NCBI GenBank assembly: GCA_964350435.1
Contig: CAYGJS010000046.1
Location: forward strand, 1-10,911
Direction of reading: 5' to 3'
Source: TMED27 sp964350435
GTDB taxonomy: Bacteria > Pseudomonadota > Alphaproteobacteria > Micavibrionales > Micavibrionaceae
DNA length: 10,911 nucleotides
Part shown: in pieces, positions 5,312 through 10,911 of the stretch
How positions within the stretch are numbered: the stretch's first letter is position 1
Layout of the letters: every line of letters begins with the position of its first letter
Program-made: the position numbers and the translations under genes
Notes under the pieces: model-generated
Database searches by the model: none
Told to the model about the DNA's origin: nothing
Seen by the model: the letters and a program-made list of their open reading frames with translations, nothing else

Positions 5312-6721
5312 GTGCTAGAATATTTTGCAAAACAGGAGCGAATTTACCCCAAACGTGTTTGGGGTAAGTTTCGTAAGCTCAAATGGGTGTCGATGGCATT
5401 CATGCTCGGCATCTACTATCTTGCACCTTTTATTCGCTGGGATCGCGGCCCAACAGCCCCTGACCAGGCCATCCTTATTGATCTGGAGCACGCCCGCGCA
5501 TATTGGTTTTGGATCGAAATCTGGCCTCAGGAAGTCTATTACCTGACCGGAATTCTGATCTTCGCAGCCATCGCCCTGTTCTTTGTCACAAGTCTATTTG
5601 GCCGCGTGTGGTGCGGCTATGCATGTCCACAAACTGTCTGGACCGATTTATATGTGTGGGTGGAGCGGATTTTTCAAGGTGATCGTAATGCCCGTAAAAA
5701 GCTCCGTGAAGGACCGTGGACCTGGGATAAAATCAAAAAACTTACGGCGACCCATATTGTATGGCTCGGGATTGCGTGGTGTACGGCCGGATCTTTTGTT
5801 TTGTATTTCAATGATGCTCCGACATTGGTCAGGAGCTTTTTTGAGCTTGATGTCTCTCCTACGGTTTTGTGGTTCATCGTTGGGCTCACGTTTTCTACTT
5901 ATTTGATGGCGGGGTTTGCCCGGGAACAAGTCTGTACCTATATGTGCCCCTATGCGCGCTTTCAATCCGCTATGTTTGACAAAGACACGTTGATTATCGG
6001 TTATGATGAAAAGCGCGGCGAGCGCGGAACAGGGCGCGGCAAGCACAAAAAAGGAGAAACATGGGAAGGGCGCGGAGACTGCGTTGATTGCAGCCTATGC
6101 GTTCAGGTTTGCCCTATGGGAATTGATATTCGCGACGGTCTGCAGATGGAATGTATTGCCTGCGGCCTGTGTGTTGATGCGTGTAACAACGTCATGACCA
6201 TGGTCGATAGGCCACAAGGCTTGATCCGCTATGACACAGAGGCACATATTAAAGCTGCAGAAGAAGGGCGCACGGAAAAGGCTTTTCGTATATTGAGGCC
6301 GCGGACGATCTATTATTCAACGGTGCTCATTTTGGTGGCGGCGGCCATGCTGACTGCGCTTCTTCTTCGCTCACCTCTAGACATCACGGTTTTACATGAT
6401 CGCAATCCACTTTTTGTTCAGCTTTCCAATGGTGAAATTCGCAATGGCTATGTCCTGAAAATTCAGAACAAAACCCATGAATACCGCACCTACAAATTAT
6501 CTTTGAAAGGTCTTGATGATTCTAACATAGAGGTCAAAGCCGCCGGCAATATCAGCGCTGAAACATTATTTGTCCCTGCCGATAGCGTTGGAAGCTATCA
6601 TATTCTTGTCAGTGCTAACGTTGAGCCCGCCGCCCCAAGAGATCTGGAATTTATCCTGAGCGATGGTGAAGTGAGTGATCACTATGAAAGCGTTTTTATT
6701 TCGAGAAAAGAAAAAAGATGA
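5312..6721 (+). CDS. ccoG: cbb3 oxidase maturation ferredoxin-like protein (CcoG/FixG/RdxA family)
   Basis: Polytopic membrane protein with cytoplasmic Fe-S centres, needed for or aiding cbb3 assembly; the family has been linked to reduction of Cu(II) for oxidase maturation. It has 469 residues, the usual length. It begins with a basic YPKRVWGKFRKLKW region typical of CcoG. Membrane segments carry CGYACP (Cys101, Cys105) and CTYMCPYARFQ (Cys208, Cys212). Two ferredoxin motifs follow: Cys257, 260, 263 and 267, and Cys281, 284, 287 and 291. A last membrane helix lies at about 332-351, followed by a periplasmic Ig-like FixG C-terminal domain. The start is GTG 5312, 4 bases after the ccoP stop. 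The next ATG (Met28) would remove the conserved N-terminus, so GTG is preferred despite a weak ribosome binding site. This suggests re-initiation from ccoP translation. The stop overlaps ccoH (ATGA). Confidence 0.96.
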   Translation: MLEYFAKQERIYPKRVWGKFRKLKWVSMAFMLGIYYLAPFIRWDRGPTAPDQAILIDLEHARAYWFWIEIWPQEVYYLTGILIFAAIALFFVTSLFGRVWCGYACPQTVWTDLYVWVERIFQGDRNARKKLREGPWTWDKIKKLTATHIVWLGIAWCTAGSFVLYFNDAPTLVRSFFELDVSPTVLWFIVGLTFSTYLMAGFAREQVCTYMCPYARFQSAMFDKDTLIIGYDEKRGERGTGRGKHKKGETWEGRGDCVDCSLCVQVCPMGIDIRDGLQMECIACGLCVDACNNVMTMVDRPQGLIRYDTEAHIKAAEEGRTEKAFRILRPRTIYYSTVLILVAAAMLTALLLRSPLDITVLHDRNPLFVQLSNGEIRNGYVLKIQNKTHEYRTYKLSLKGLDDSNIEVKAAGNISAETLFVPADSVGSYHILVSANVEPAAPRDLEFILSDGEVSDHYESVFISRKEKR

Positions 6722-7179
6722 GAAGCGGTTTTGATTACAATAAGGGCATATGGGTTTTCTGGAGCTTCGTTGCATTTTTCGGAGTGATCGTAGCCGTGAA
6801 CAGCGTTTTTATTTATCAGGCATTAAGCACCCATAGTGGCCTCGTTACGGAACAGCCCTACCGGAAAGGGTTGGCTTATAATGAGCTGTTGGATAAAGCT
6901 CGCAGCCAGCCAAAAATTGAACATACTGTATCATTTGAAGATGGCGTTTTACGCTGGGCTTTACCAAAGGAACTTGCGGAGCAAGGCGCGCATGTGAAAG
7001 CGTCGTTTTTAAGACCTGTAAAAGACGGGTATGATTTTGATGCAACACTTTCCCATATCGGTGAAGGCGTCCATGAAGTGCGCCCTCAGTTGTTATTGCC
7101 TGGAAATTGGGTTGTGAATTTGAAAGCCACATGGAAGACACAAACATTTCAAACACGCACCGATCTGATAATTCGATAA
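6718..7179 (+). CDS. ccoH: cbb3 oxidase assembly protein CcoH/FixH
   Basis: A 153-residue single-span protein of the FixH family, required for stable assembly of the cbb3 oxidase. The N-terminus GIWVFWSFVAFFGVIVAVN (about 10-28) is the conserved membrane helix, followed by a periplasmic beta-rich domain. The segments around the Tyr-Arg-Lys-Gly-Leu-Ala-Tyr-Asn sequence (about 48-55), and the later GNWVVNLKA, are typical of FixH. ATG 6718 overlaps the ccoG stop (ATGA), with a GAGAAAAG-type purine run upstream. The 3' end overlaps the preferred ccoI start by 49 bases. The length is normal for the family. Confidence 0.93.
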   Translation: MRSGFDYNKGIWVFWSFVAFFGVIVAVNSVFIYQALSTHSGLVTEQPYRKGLAYNELLDKARSQPKIEHTVSFEDGVLRWALPKELAEQGAHVKASFLRPVKDGYDFDATLSHIGEGVHEVRPQLLLPGNWVVNLKATWKTQTFQTRTDLIIR

Positions 7180-9347
7180 CCTCTTTTGAAACGCAGGATG
7201 GTTATGAAACACTCGCTCAAAAAAACGAGAATGATACGTATGAGCTTTCCATTCTGGTGAGCGGGGTTCATTGCGCGGCCTGTATCCAGAAAATTGAATC
7301 CTCTCTTGCCCGTGAACAGGATGTCGAAAAAGCGCGATTGAATTTTTCAACGCGTCGTCTTTCTCTTGTGTGGCGAGGCGTTGCCTCCCAAGCCAATGAT
7401 TACGTCCGTGTGATTGAATCGCTTGGCTATGGCGTTAAGCCCTATGACCCGGACACCGAAAAAGCTGAAACCCGAAAAGAAGAGCGCTTCCTGCTCTTAT
7501 GCCTCGGCGTCGCAGGGTTTGCGATGGGCAATATCATGCTGCTCTCAGTCGGGGTGTGGTCAACCTCCGCAGAGACTATGGGCATGGCAACGCGCGGACT
7601 TATGCATTGGGTGTCTGCAGGGATTGCGCTGCCAGCCATTTTGTTTTCCGGTCGGCCGTTTTTTCGCTCGGCCTTAAAAGCACTGAGCAATGGTCAAACC
7701 AATATGGATGTACCGATTTCTCTGGCACTTTTCCTGGCTGCGGGTATGAGCTTGTTTGAAACGCTTAATCACGGCGAGCATGTGTATTTCGACTCCGCTG
7801 TGATGCTTATGTTTTTCCTGCTTATTGGACGGTATCTGGATTTTCGCGCCCGCAAAAATGCCCGTTCTACGGCCACTGATTTATTGGGAAGCCTGAACGG
7901 ATTTGCCAATGTTGTTGAGGGCGACCATACAAAACGTGTGCTGGTTCGTGATATTAATGAGGGCATGATCGTAAGGGTTGCTGCGGGTGAAAAGTTCCCC
8001 GTTGATGGCGTAATCATAGACGGCATGAGCAGCGTTGATACATCTCTGGTCACAGGGGAAACCCTACCGCGTGAAATAAACATCAATAGCGAAGTTTATG
8101 CCGGAACTCTCAATCTATCTGCGTCTGTTTTAGTGAAAACAACAAAAGCGGCAGAGAGCTCTCTGCTCGCCGATATCGTAAAATTGATGGAAAAGGCCGG
8201 CCAAGGACAGGCGAAATATGTTCGCCTCTCTGACAAAGCCGCTCAGCTCTATACGCCGGTCGTTCATATATTTGCCGTCCTTGCCTTTGTTGGCTGGTTT
8301 TATATTGGAGGGCTCATGTGGCAGGACTCCCTGATGATCGCGATTACTGTTCTGATTATCACCTGCCCATGTGCGCTTGGGCTGGCTGTTCCGGTTGTGC
8401 AGGTCTTGGCCAGCGGGCGGTTAATGAAAAAGGGCATCTTGGTGAAAGCGGGTGATGCTTTGGAACGTCTCGCGCAAATCGACATGCTTATGCTTGATAA
8501 AACCGGCACGCTGACTGTCGGCAAGCCTGTATTGATTGGTGAATATGATGATGCGGATTTACAGATTGCCGCTTCAATCGCCTTCCACAGCCGCCATCCA
8601 CTGTCTCAGGCTTTGGTGAATGCGTATGACGGTGCTTTGCTTGGGCTTCAAGACGTGCAGGAGCATTCGGGAAAAGGCCTTGAAGCTCTATATAATGGTA
8701 AAAACGTAAAATTAGGAAGTCGCCTATGGTGTGGAGATAAAGAAGAGAGCCTTTGCGATGATCTTGAAATCTGCATGAGAAGTGATGATCAGCCCGTGAC
8801 GGCGTTTTATTTTTCGGATCAGTTGAGAGCGGATGTAAAAGAAATAATTAAAAAGTTTAAAGACAGGTCGATAACACCCATCATAGTATCCGGTGACAGG
8901 CCCCGCCCTGTTGGGTTGGCGGCGCAAGAAGCCGGTATTGATTCGTATTTCGCCGAGCACACGCCAAAAGACAAATTTGAGGTGCTGGATCACTATAAGA
9001 ATCAAGGGTGCAATGTTTTAATGGTGGGTGATGGTTTAAATGATGCTCCGGTTTTAGCCGCTGCAAATGTCTCTATGGCACCGGGCAGCGCGATTGATAT
9101 GGCACAAAATTCTGCGGACATCATCTTTATGGGAGAGAGCTTCGCGCCAGTATACGAAGCATATAGAGTAGGAAAAGACACTCAGAAATTGGTCAAACAA
9201 AATTTTGTACTCGCTGTTTTATACAACATCATCGCAATCCCTTTTGCACTCAGCGGGAATGTGACCCCTTTAATTGCGGCACTTTGCATGTCCGGATCTT
9301 CTTTAGTGGTGATTGCCAACTCTTTTCGTTTAAAGTGGATGTCATGA
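7131..9347 (+). CDS. ccoI: Copper-type P1B ATPase for cbb3 oxidase maturation (CcoI/FixI)
   Basis: Heavy-metal P1B ATPase that moves copper across the inner membrane for delivery to the CuB site of CcoN. Numbered from ATG 7131 (738 residues): an N-terminal heavy-metal-associated domain with HCAAC (Cys48, Cys51), eight predicted membrane helices, and the actuator motif TGE (309-311). The transport-site CPC (412-414) lies in TCPCALGLAVP. Phosphorylation Asp456 is in DKTGTLT, His489-Pro490 is the nucleotide-binding HP motif, and GDGLND is at 633-638. A late Met-Ser pair (720-721), in the last helix, fits Cu(I) transporters. An upstream TTG (7107) is possible but ATG 7131 with GAAAG nearby is better. 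The gene overlaps ccoH by 49 bases, and its stop overlaps ccoS (ATGA). All catalytic residues are present. Confidence 0.96.
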   Translation: MEDTNISNTHRSDNSITSFETQDGYETLAQKNENDTYELSILVSGVHCAACIQKIESSLAREQDVEKARLNFSTRRLSLVWRGVASQANDYVRVIESLGYGVKPYDPDTEKAETRKEERFLLLCLGVAGFAMGNIMLLSVGVWSTSAETMGMATRGLMHWVSAGIALPAILFSGRPFFRSALKALSNGQTNMDVPISLALFLAAGMSLFETLNHGEHVYFDSAVMLMFFLLIGRYLDFRARKNARSTATDLLGSLNGFANVVEGDHTKRVLVRDINEGMIVRVAAGEKFPVDGVIIDGMSSVDTSLVTGETLPREININSEVYAGTLNLSASVLVKTTKAAESSLLADIVKLMEKAGQGQAKYVRLSDKAAQLYTPVVHIFAVLAFVGWFYIGGLMWQDSLMIAITVLIITCPCALGLAVPVVQVLASGRLMKKGILVKAGDALERLAQIDMLMLDKTGTLTVGKPVLIGEYDDADLQIAASIAFHSRHPLSQALVNAYDGALLGLQDVQEHSGKGLEALYNGKNVKLGSRLWCGDKEESLCDDLEICMRSDDQPVTAFYFSDQLRADVKEIIKKFKDRSITPIIVSGDRPRPVGLAAQEAGIDSYFAEHTPKDKFEVLDHYKNQGCNVLMVGDGLNDAPVLAAANVSMAPGSAIDMAQNSADIIFMGESFAPVYEAYRVGKDTQKLVKQNFVLAVLYNIIAIPFALSGNVTPLIAALCMSGSSLVVIANSFRLKWMS

Positions 9348-9502
9348 GTGTTCTGATCTATCTCATTCCTGTGGCTTTAATGCTTGGTCTTATTGGCCTT
9401 GGGGCGTTCATCTGGTGTCTGAAATCCGGGCAATATGATGATTTGGACGGCGCGGCCAATCGTATCTTGATCGAGGATGATGAAAACCCTAGCGATACTT
9501 GA
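9344..9502 (+). CDS. ccoS: cbb3 oxidase maturation protein CcoS, 52 aa
   Basis: A 52-residue protein with one hydrophobic helix (about 4-26) followed by WCLKSGQYDDLDGAANRILIEDD, the conserved CcoS/FixS signature (Lys-x-Gly-Gln-Tyr-Asp-Asp-Leu-Asp/Glu-Gly-x-Ala). CcoS is required for insertion of heme and copper cofactors into the cbb3 catalytic subunit. The start ATG 9344 overlaps the ccoI stop (ATGA). An upstream in-frame extension to 9284 lies inside ccoI and adds no CcoS-like sequence, so it is rejected. An FNR-type box for the next gene begins one base before the stop codon. This is the last gene of the maturation set. Confidence 0.95.
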   Translation: MSVLIYLIPVALMLGLIGLGAFIWCLKSGQYDDLDGAANRILIEDDENPSDT

Positions 9503-9512
9503 TCATAGTCAA
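9499..9512. promoter_or_regulatory. FNR/FixK-type box upstream of ompW, overlapping the ccoS stop
   Basis: TTGAT-CATA-GTCAA matches TTGAY-N4-RTCAA. The ccoS stop TGA is inside the left half-site. The centre (9505.5) predicts a class II start at about 9547, and CATACT (4 of 6 to TATAAT) lies at 9535-9540, exactly in the -12 to -7 window. This leaves a 30-base leader before ATG 9577. Confidence 0.8.
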
Positions 9513-9534
9513 TTTCAGGAACATTAAAAGCCGC

Positions 9535-9540
9535 CATACT
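9535..9540 (+). promoter_or_regulatory. Candidate -10 element of the ompW promoter
   Basis: CATACT keeps A2, T3, A4 and T6 of TATAAT. Its placement relative to the box at 9499-9512 is that of a class II FNR-type promoter. The case rests mainly on spacing. Confidence 0.4.
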
Positions 9541-9576
9541 TCCTTCAAATATTTTGGTTCAAGACAGGAGAAGATC

Positions 9577-10221
9577 ATGAACACATTTTCAAAAATTGCA
9601 CTTATGACGAGTGTCGTAATGATGGCTTTCAGCGTCCCTGCTATGGCTAAAGATTTAGGTGAGGGCAATCTCTCAAAAGAACGCTTCCAGGTGCGTGTGC
9701 GCGCCATTGATATTATTGCTGATGGTGATGGCAATGTGACGGGTACAACGCTTGAAACAGATGTCGATAATGCGATTACACCTGAACTTGATGTGACCTA
9801 TTTCTTCACAGAAAACATCGCCGCCGAACTTATTGCCGCAACAGCAGAGCATGATGTTTCTGCCGGCCCGAATAATCTGGGAAGCACGTGGATTTTGCCG
9901 CCGACTTTGACTCTTCAGTATCATTTCACGCCTGATAACAAATTCAGTCCTTATGTCGGTGCAGGCTTGAACTATTCTCTATTCTACAGCGAAGACACAA
10001 ACGCACCGTTTAATGACCTCGAAGTTGATGGCGGCGTTGGATATGCCGTTCAAGCCGGTTTTGATTACTGGCTTGATGAAAAATGGGGCCTTAACCTTGA
10101 TGTGAAATATGTCGATTTGGATATTGATGCCAAAGTGAAGTCAGGCGCAGTTCAACTCGTTGCAGATGACGTAGAACTAGACCCTGTAATAGTAGGTGTC
10201 GGCGTTTCATATCGTTATTAA
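9577..10221 (+). CDS. ompW: OmpW-family outer membrane protein
   Basis: An eight-stranded outer-membrane beta-barrel of the OmpW family, thought to pass small hydrophobic molecules. It has 214 residues, normal for the family. Residues 1-24 are a signal peptide ending PAMA, with predicted cleavage before KDLGEG. Family motifs: LPPTLTLQYHF (about 108-118), PYVGAGLNYSLF (about 126-137), a GYAVQAGFDYWLDEKWGLN segment (about 155-173) then LDVKYVDLDID, and a C-terminal LDPVIVGVGVSYRY strand ending in an aromatic residue, as barrel-assembly recognition needs. ATG 9577 has a strong AGGAG (9566-9570) six bases upstream; a longer reading from TTG 9499 would bury the signal peptide and is rejected. The gene follows an FNR-type box; ompW is also known to be under FNR control in Escherichia coli. 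It may additionally receive read-through from ccoS, as I see no terminator between them. Confidence 0.93.
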   Translation: MNTFSKIALMTSVVMMAFSVPAMAKDLGEGNLSKERFQVRVRAIDIIADGDGNVTGTTLETDVDNAITPELDVTYFFTENIAAELIAATAEHDVSAGPNNLGSTWILPPTLTLQYHFTPDNKFSPYVGAGLNYSLFYSEDTNAPFNDLEVDGGVGYAVQAGFDYWLDEKWGLNLDVKYVDLDIDAKVKSGAVQLVADDVELDPVIVGVGVSYRY

Positions 10222-10243
10222 TTTTAGCAATCTCAAACATAAC

Positions 10244-10277
10244 AGCTCCGGTCTTTAATCAAAGATCGGGGCTTTTT
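10244..10277 (+). terminator. Rho-independent terminator after ompW
   Basis: Thirteen-base-pair stem (10244-10256 with 10261-10273, including two G-U pairs), loop AATC, then a run of five T ending at 10277. It begins 22 bases after the ompW stop. It probably ends the ompW message and any read-through from the cco operon. Confidence 0.88.
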
Positions 10278-10363
10278 GTTTCACAGAGAAAAGTTAGCGA
10301 CAGCCTGCAAGCACTGCCATTTACGTCGTGTGTTTGTTGAAAATGAAATCTACAAACAATAAC

Positions 10364-10379
10364 TTGACTGACCAGTCAA
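10364..10379. promoter_or_regulatory. Palindromic operator of the TetR-family gene, overlapping its -35
   Basis: TTGACTG-AC-CAGTCAA has perfect 7-base inverted arms around a 2-base centre, typical of a TetR-family operator. TTGACT (10364-10369) also makes a good -35, and TATCTG at 10386-10391 is a weak -10 at 16-base spacing. A repressor bound here would block its own promoter. The site lies 18 bases upstream of the TetR ATG, so autoregulation is the simplest reading. The 16-base length and central spacing differ from the 14-base FNR boxes. Confidence 0.75.
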
Positions 10380-10397
10380 CTGTGATATCTGTGTCGC

Positions 10398-10911
10398 ATG
10401 AATGCGAAACCCAACACAACCAAAGAACGCTTAATAAGCACAGCAATCGATTTGATCTGGCGCTCAAGCTATGGATCGGTCAGCGTTGATGACATATGCA
10501 AGGCTGCTGATGTGAAAAAGGGCAGCTTTTACCACTTTTTCCCGTCAAAAATAGACTTGGCCGCGGCCGCGATGGAAGAGGCGTTTGAGCAGTTTCGTCC
10601 GGCGCTCGATGAAATTTTTTCACCTTTAAAATCCCCAATAGAGCGTTTTGAGAATTACGCTGATATGGGCTACCAAATGCAAAAAGAAATCGCTGAGCAG
10701 CATGGAATGGTATGCGGATGCCCATTCGTTTCATTGGGCTCGGAGATGGCGCCGCAAGAAGAGACAATCCGGCGGAAGACTGATGAAATTATTGGCCTTC
10801 ACAAAGAATATTATGAAACCGCATTGGCAGACATGCTCGCGGCAGGTCTCCTTCCTGCTGATACAGATGTGAAAGCCAAGGCGAGCAAAATCTATGCCTT
10901 CATAATGGGGC
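10398..10911 (+). CDS. TetR/AcrR-family regulator, NemR/AcuR-like, cut by the window edge
   Basis: The frame stays open from ATG 10398 to the right edge (171 complete codons), so the 3' end is missing. Residues about 8-54 form the TetR helix-turn-helix, with VSVDDICKAADVKKGSFYHF as the signature region (the KGSFYHFF part is diagnostic). The ligand-binding domain contains VCGCPFVSLGSE at about 105-116, which lines up with the GCLTVKLSAE segment of NemR, whose cysteine is a redox or electrophile sensor. Here Cys108 aligns with that cysteine and Cys106 is an additional neighbour. Sensing of reactive electrophiles is therefore possible but unproven. There is no clear Shine-Dalgarno. The operator at 10364-10379 suggests autoregulation; any other target may lie beyond the window. 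It is separated from ompW by a terminator and is not part of the oxidase operon. Confidence 0.9.
   Translation, partial: MNAKPNTTKERLISTAIDLIWRSSYGSVSVDDICKAADVKKGSFYHFFPSKIDLAAAAMEEAFEQFRPALDEIFSPLKSPIERFENYADMGYQMQKEIAEQHGMVCGCPFVSLGSEMAPQEETIRRKTDEIIGLHKEYYETALADMLAAGLLPADTDVKAKASKIYAFIMG

Noticed and set aside
7107..7130. TTG start for ccoI at 7107
   Set aside because: It adds eight residues within ccoH and has no better ribosome site; ATG 7131 is preferred.
9284..9343. N-terminal extension of ccoS from 9284
   Set aside because: This stretch codes for the last membrane helix of CcoI in another frame; CcoS proteins begin with the hydrophobic helix at ATG 9344.
9499..9576. N-terminal extension of OmpW from TTG 9499
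   Set aside because: It would start inside the ccoS stop region and place 26 residues before an obvious signal peptide; ATG 9577 has a strong AGGAG.
10364..10379. The palindrome upstream of the TetR gene as a fourth FNR-type box
   Set aside because: The TTGAC and GTCAA halves are separated by six bases rather than four, and the arms extend to seven bases around a 2-base centre, as in TetR operators.
10480..10872. Open frames on both strands inside the TetR gene (for example 10480-10767 minus, 10648-10872 plus)
   Set aside because: The frame from 10398 encodes a clear TetR helix-turn-helix protein and stays open to the edge; the others are shadows.
97..10911. Search for a novel defence or mobile system
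   Set aside because: No transposase, integrase, phage, toxin-antitoxin, CRISPR or nuclease signatures were seen; the window is a respiratory operon with its regulators.

Overview
The window is a cbb3-type (high-affinity) cytochrome c oxidase locus, probably from an alphaproteobacterium of moderate GC content. That assignment is an inference. It rests on the uninterrupted order ccoN-O-Q-P-G-H-I-S (the fixNOQP-fixGHIS order), a CcoO of about 245 residues, and three FNR/FixK-type boxes of the form TTGAY-N4-GTCAA.

Layout. Positions 1-96 are a regulatory region with a near-perfect FNR-type box. Positions 97-456 encode a small unrecognised protein with a cysteine-rich stretch. It converges, with a 1-base gap, on a minus-strand Crp/Fnr-family regulator (458-1174) that resembles DNR but carries a C-terminal CX2CX5C motif. 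Between this regulator and the operon lies a second FNR-type box (1212-1225), placed to serve both directions. From 1294 to 9502 nine genes run on the plus strand with almost no gaps: a TauE/SafE-like (COG2836-type) membrane protein, ccoN, ccoO, ccoQ (51 codons), ccoP, ccoG, ccoH, ccoI and ccoS (52 codons). A third FNR-type box sits on the ccoS stop codon and precedes ompW (9577-10221), which ends at a clear rho-independent terminator. The window closes with the start of a TetR-family regulator (10398 to the edge), which has its own palindromic operator.

How it works together. CcoN (heme b, heme b3, CuB), CcoO (one heme c) and CcoP (two heme c) form the oxygen-reducing proton pump; CcoQ is the small accessory subunit. 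CcoG, CcoH, CcoI and CcoS are the maturation set, with CcoI a copper-type P1B ATPase and CcoG a membrane ferredoxin-like protein linked to copper handling. The SafE-like protein, with HCxGMC and MPCG motifs, probably also belongs to copper or redox supply. The boxes suggest that low oxygen, or nitric oxide if the regulator is truly DNR-like, switches on the oxidase, the regulator itself, the small protein at 97 and OmpW together.

I see no mobile element, CRISPR array, tRNA or rRNA. No stretch over 300 bases lacks a gene. The core is a well-known system. The less ordinary parts are the C-terminal cysteine motif of the regulator, the small Cys-rich protein under an FNR-type box, the apparent near-leaderless promoters, and the SafE-like gene heading the operon.
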